Part shown: in pieces, positions 25,077 to 27,170 of the stretch
Position numbering within the stretch: position 1 is the first letter of the stretch
Layout: each line of letters begins with the position of its first letter
Assembly: GCA_003243255.1 (NCBI GenBank)
Contig: QFQM01000046.1
Coordinates: 1 to 27,170, forward strand
Source of the DNA: Flavobacterium psychrophilum
GTDB lineage: Bacteria; Bacteroidota; Bacteroidia; Flavobacteriales; Flavobacteriaceae
Reading direction: 5' to 3'
Length of the DNA stretch: 27,170 nucleotides
Notes under the pieces: model-generated
Told to the model about the DNA's origin: nothing
Database searches by the model: none
Seen by the model: only the letters and a program-made list of their open reading frames with translations
Position numbers and translations under genes: made by a program

Positions 25077-25182
25077 TGGGTTTTATATTCATTTACTTAC
25101 AAGCCAGTATTTTTTTTACAATGAGTATTTATGGGGGCATGATACTCGTTGAAAAGCCTGCTCATTTGAGCGGGCTTTTAAA
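25077..25182 (+). ncRNA. Candidate small RNA with promoter box, hairpin and terminator
   Basis: TATATTTG at 25063-25070 is a full -7 box match with no credible coding sequence behind it. Downstream, AATGAGTAT (25120-25128) pairs with ATACTCGTT (25142-25150; one G-U) around a 13-base loop containing five G. One base later comes a terminator: AAAAGCCTGCTC (25152-25163) / GAGCGGGCTTTT (25168-25179; one G-U). No clear -33 box. An open frame of 37 codons from 25121 overlaps both hairpins and looks incidental. The RNA would be about 105 bases. It matches no known family that I can place. Confidence 0.35.
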
Positions 25183-25186
25183 TTTA

Positions 25187-25219
25187 AAAACCCGCAATGA
25201 ATATGTCACTACGGGTTTT
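25187..25219. terminator. Hairpin terminating the minus-strand DUF4142/Lmo0937 pair
   Basis: The arms AAAACCCG (25187-25194) and CGGGTTTT (25212-25219) enclose 17 bases. On the minus strand the right arm is extended by T, placing it 20 bases after the stop of the 53-aa gene; it could also act on the plus strand behind the small RNA. Confidence 0.65.
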
Positions 25220-25239
25220 ATCCTTATTACCTAAAATTA

Positions 25240-25401
25240 TTAGTCTAGTGGTGGTCTCTGCCTTATGAGGTTAATTGCAATCATAACAATAGCCACTACA
25301 AGTAGTAAATGTATGAGTGCACTCCCCACATGATAAGCGAAGCTACCCAATGCCCAAAATACTATCAGGACAACGGCAATTATGTACAGTAAATTTCTCA
25401 T
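25240..25401 (-). CDS. Lmo0937-like small membrane protein (53 aa)
   Basis: The minus strand encodes MRNLLYIIAVVLIVFWALG, then SFAYHVGSALIHLLLVVAIV and MIAINLIRQRPPLD. There are two hydrophobic segments (about 3-18 and 26-46) separated by a short polar turn, and an RQRP tail. This is the layout of the Lmo0937 family: start '(M)xNLLYxIAVILVIxWAIGF', a central 'G..IHxLLVIAxI', and a basic C-terminus. These proteins are frequent in Bacteroidota next to stress or envelope genes; their role is unknown. The start codon lies 18 bases after the stop of the DUF4142 gene on the same strand, so the two form an operon with a shared downstream hairpin. The small size is normal for the family. Confidence 0.85.
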   Translation of the reverse strand: MRNLLYIIAVVLIVFWALGSFAYHVGSALIHLLLVVAIVMIAINLIRQRPPLD

Positions 25402-25419
25402 AGTAATTAGTATTTATGG

Positions 25420-26019
25420 CTATTTAATAGCGTCAACTTTTTCTTTTGTCATTTTTGCATGCTCAAGATGCGCTGTCAGAACCGGTAACAAGTTAGCTGC
25501 CCACATTCTCACATCGACATCTTTGGCTTTTTCAGACACTTTCTCCATCTTCTCAATCATTTTCTCATGGCCTTCAACCATTTTATCTGTATAAGCCTTA
25601 TCGAAATCATGCCCATTTTTATCATTAAGGTCTTTAAAAGCATCCTGACCTTTTTCAGTTAATGATGCCGGAAGCGAAATATTCTTTTTTGCTGCAGTAG
25701 CCTTAAGATCTGTAAGTGATTTGGTATGTGCATCCACCATCATCTTTCCAAGCGCTTTTACATCAGGATTAGTGCTTTTAGTTTGTGCAAGCTTACCAAG
25801 TTCAATTTCTTTCATATCGACTTCGGCAGCAGCTACAAGATAATCAGAATCTTCTTCTTTAGCCTCATTTACATCGTCAAATTTTGCTTCATTTTCGTCT
25901 TCGGCCACTTCTTTAGGGTCTTCCTGTTTTGGCTCATTTTTACATGACTGTGTCCCAAAAGACAAAGCAACAACAGCCGCTCCTAAAAGTGTTTTTCCAA
26001 ATAATGATGTCCTTTTCAT
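25420..26019 (-). CDS. DUF4142 lipoprotein
   Basis: The protein has 199 residues. It has a lipoprotein signal: positive start MKRTS, hydrophobic core, then GTQSC with the lipidated Cys26. The following KNEPKQEDPKE is acidic/basic, as in Bacteroidota lipoproteins, some of which are sent to the surface. A low-complexity acidic linker (30-58) precedes the helical DUF4142 domain (about 59-196), with 'YLVAAAEVDMKEIELGKLAQTKSTNPDVKALGKMMVDAHTK' and the C-terminal 'LPVLTAHLEHAKMTKEKVD', the two-helix halves of this ferritin-like-shaped family. The biochemical role is unknown. It is the first gene of a two-gene operon with the Lmo0937-like protein. Upstream 26020-26128 holds a pair of direct repeats but no clear -7 box. 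Confidence 0.9.
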   Translation of the reverse strand: MKRTSLFGKTLLGAAVVALSFGTQSCKNEPKQEDPKEVAEDENEAKFDDVNEAKEEDSDYLVAAAEVDMKEIELGKLAQTKSTNPDVKALGKMMVDAHTKSLTDLKATAAKKNISLPASLTEKGQDAFKDLNDKNGHDFDKAYTDKMVEGHEKMIEKMEKVSEKAKDVDVRMWAANLLPVLTAHLEHAKMTKEKVDAIK

Positions 26020-26083
26020 AATAGGTTAGTTTAGTGTTATTAAATGTTCTTTTACGAAATTACCACTTATAAAAAGGCTTTGC

Positions 26084-26112
26084 TGTTAGCGTTATCACAA
26101 TAAGTGTTAGCG
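26084..26112. repeat. Paired TGTTAGCG direct repeats upstream of the DUF4142 gene
   Basis: TGTTAGCG occurs at 26084-26091 and again at 26105-26112, a 21-base period (two helix turns), 65-93 bases upstream of the DUF4142 start. This spacing suits an activator site, but nothing else supports it. Confidence 0.4.
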
Positions 26113-26128
26113 AAATACTAAAACATAA

Positions 26129-27170
26129 TCAACGGTCAAAAGCAAATAATTCAAGGTCTTTATTAGTTTTTCCGAGAATCAGGTCAGTGATAATTTCGGC
26201 TGCAATAAGACTGAAAGTAATGCCATTGCCCCCGAAACCCAATGCAAAATAACTGTTAGGAAGCGTGTCATACGGGCCTATATAGGGTAATCCGTCCTTG
26301 GTTGATCCAAAAGTTCCTGTCCAGGAAAACTCGGGCTTAAACTTCAGGTGCGGAAATAGCTTATTGACATCTGCCGCCAATTGTTTTGTTTTACTGTTTA
26401 TGAGTTTATCCCTTTTAGCAGGATTACTGAAATTCTCATCACGCCCACCAACCAGCACCCTGTTATCCGGGGTAGTCCTCATATACAGGTACGGATTGGC
26501 AGTATTCCAGATAAGCACATCATCTTTCCAGAAATCACGCTCGTTATACTGTTCGCTTACTACGGCATAGGTTGAAAGCAGATCAACAATTTTCTTATCA
26601 ATGAAGTTTACCACTTCATAACCGGTAGCATACACCAGCTTTTTAGCCTTTATAGTGTAACCCGATTCCGTTTTAAGAACCACGCCATTCTTACTGTGTT
26701 TTATATCGGTTATCTCAGTACGGTCATAAATATCGTTGGCTTTACCTTTTTTATGCTTATGCTGGAGCAGACAGTGGGTTAACATATACGCATTAGTTTG
26801 AGCTGCCTGATCTGAAAGGATTGCACCATATCCTTTAAAACCAAATTCTTTTTCAAGTTCATCGGCTTCAAGGTAACGCACTTTAAATCCTGCATTTTTT
26901 CGGGCTTCATATTCCTTCTTAAGCCACGAAACATCTTTTTTAAATGCGGCATAATAAAGGCTTTTCTTTTTCTCAAAGTAATCCACTCCCCTGTCTTTAG
27001 TTATCTTATCCAATTTATCAATAGCCTCTCCGCATAATTTATAAGCGCGTTCTGCTTTCTCCTGCCCTATCATCTCCGTAAGCTTATATAAAGGCACATC
27101 AATCTCATACTGCAATAAAGAAGTACTTGCACTCGTACTGCCAAGACCAATAGTGCGGGCATCGATAGTT
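26129..27170 (-). CDS. FAD-dependent oxidoreductase (DAO family), N-terminus outside the window
   Basis: The frame stays open to the right edge, so the gene is 5' truncated; 346 residues are visible. The first visible residues (IDARTIGLGSTSAST then SLLQYEIDVPL) are the segment just after the FAD Rossmann start in DAO-type enzymes, so perhaps 35-45 residues are missing. Further support comes from KLVYATGYEV (second FAD contact), VGGRDENF, and the C-terminal GLPYIGPYDTLPNSYFALGFGGNGITFSLIAAEII, which closes the flavin site. The enzyme would oxidise an amine, amino acid or similar substrate with FAD. No Rieske domain follows, unlike some related 'FAD-dependent oxidoreductase/Rieske' fusions. The substrate cannot be inferred. 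It is probably transcribed separately from the DUF4142 gene, across a 109-base gap. Confidence 0.88.
   Translation of the reverse strand, partial: TIDARTIGLGSTSASTSLLQYEIDVPLYKLTEMIGQEKAERAYKLCGEAIDKLDKITKDRGVDYFEKKKSLYYAAFKKDVSWLKKEYEARKNAGFKVRYLEADELEKEFGFKGYGAILSDQAAQTNAYMLTHCLLQHKHKKGKANDIYDRTEITDIKHSKNGVVLKTESGYTIKAKKLVYATGYEVVNFIDKKIVDLLSTYAVVSEQYNERDFWKDDVLIWNTANPYLYMRTTPDNRVLVGGRDENFSNPAKRDKLINSKTKQLAADVNKLFPHLKFKPEFSWTGTFGSTKDGLPYIGPYDTLPNSYFALGFGGNGITFSLIAAEIITDLILGKTNKDLELFAFDR

Noticed and set aside
25121..25234. 37-codon frame after the fad operon
   Set aside because: It runs through two hairpins, including a terminator and its T run, and has no family resemblance; the small RNA reading is simpler.

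Overview
The window looks like a chromosomal segment from a Bacteroidota bacterium of the family Flavobacteriaceae (Flavobacterium-like). The evidence is AT-rich DNA, almost no Shine-Dalgarno sequences, several Bacteroidota-type -7 boxes (TAnnTTTG), a secreted protein ending in a type IX secretion (T9SS) sorting domain, a single-chain large PurL, a carboxypeptidase-like regulatory-domain protein, and a short four-helix-bundle 'IVP' gene. No tRNA, rRNA, CRISPR array, transposase or prophage gene was recognised. The assignment to genus is an inference.

Layout. 1-2418: the 3' part of a large T9SS-secreted protein (delta-60/propeller-like repeats, four Ig-like repeats, sorting domain). 2482-3051: an orphan protein that reads like an ABC ATPase whose nucleotide-binding motifs have decayed. 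3205-6864: purL (purine synthesis), with short inverted AT-rich repeats on both sides. 6994-7617: a TPR-like protein. 7679-8473 (minus): a secreted CE4-type deacetylase. It is divergent from a two-gene carbohydrate operon, 8669-11666, coding for a GH39 glycosidase and a DUF1593/Sde182-type protein. 11731-12225 (minus): a zinc-ribbon membrane protein. 12463-13323: an exported beta-barrel-like protein with a long leader. 13386-14849 (minus): a CarboxypepD_reg-like protein.

15132-16913 encodes a long-chain acyl-CoA synthetase (fadD). Three small genes follow (DUF2071, a membrane peptide, DUF2750). At 18520-24953 lies a beta-oxidation operon: marR, fadN (hydroxyacyl-CoA dehydrogenase/enoyl-CoA hydratase), fadA (thiolase) and fadE (acyl-CoA dehydrogenase). 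Its order matches Bacillus subtilis fadNAE, but an IVP-type four-helix-bundle gene sits between fadA and fadE. FadD activates fatty acids, FadE oxidises the acyl-CoA, FadN hydrates and oxidises again, and FadA cleaves off acetyl-CoA. A 28-bp perfect palindrome overlaps the marR promoter, and its 10-bp core recurs upstream of fadD, which suggests one MarR regulon.

24954-25239 has no protein gene I trust but holds the operon terminator, a candidate small RNA and a bidirectional hairpin. 25240-26019 (minus) is a probable stress or envelope pair: a DUF4142 lipoprotein and a 53-aa Lmo0937-like membrane protein. 26129-27170 (minus) is an FAD-dependent oxidoreductase that runs off the right edge.

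The most notable observations are the IVP gene with inverted-repeat flanks inside the fad operon, the shared MarR operator core, the degenerate ABC-like protein with a promoter embedded in the preceding terminator, a near-identical terminator hairpin used at three gene ends, and the candidate small RNA near 25.1 kb.
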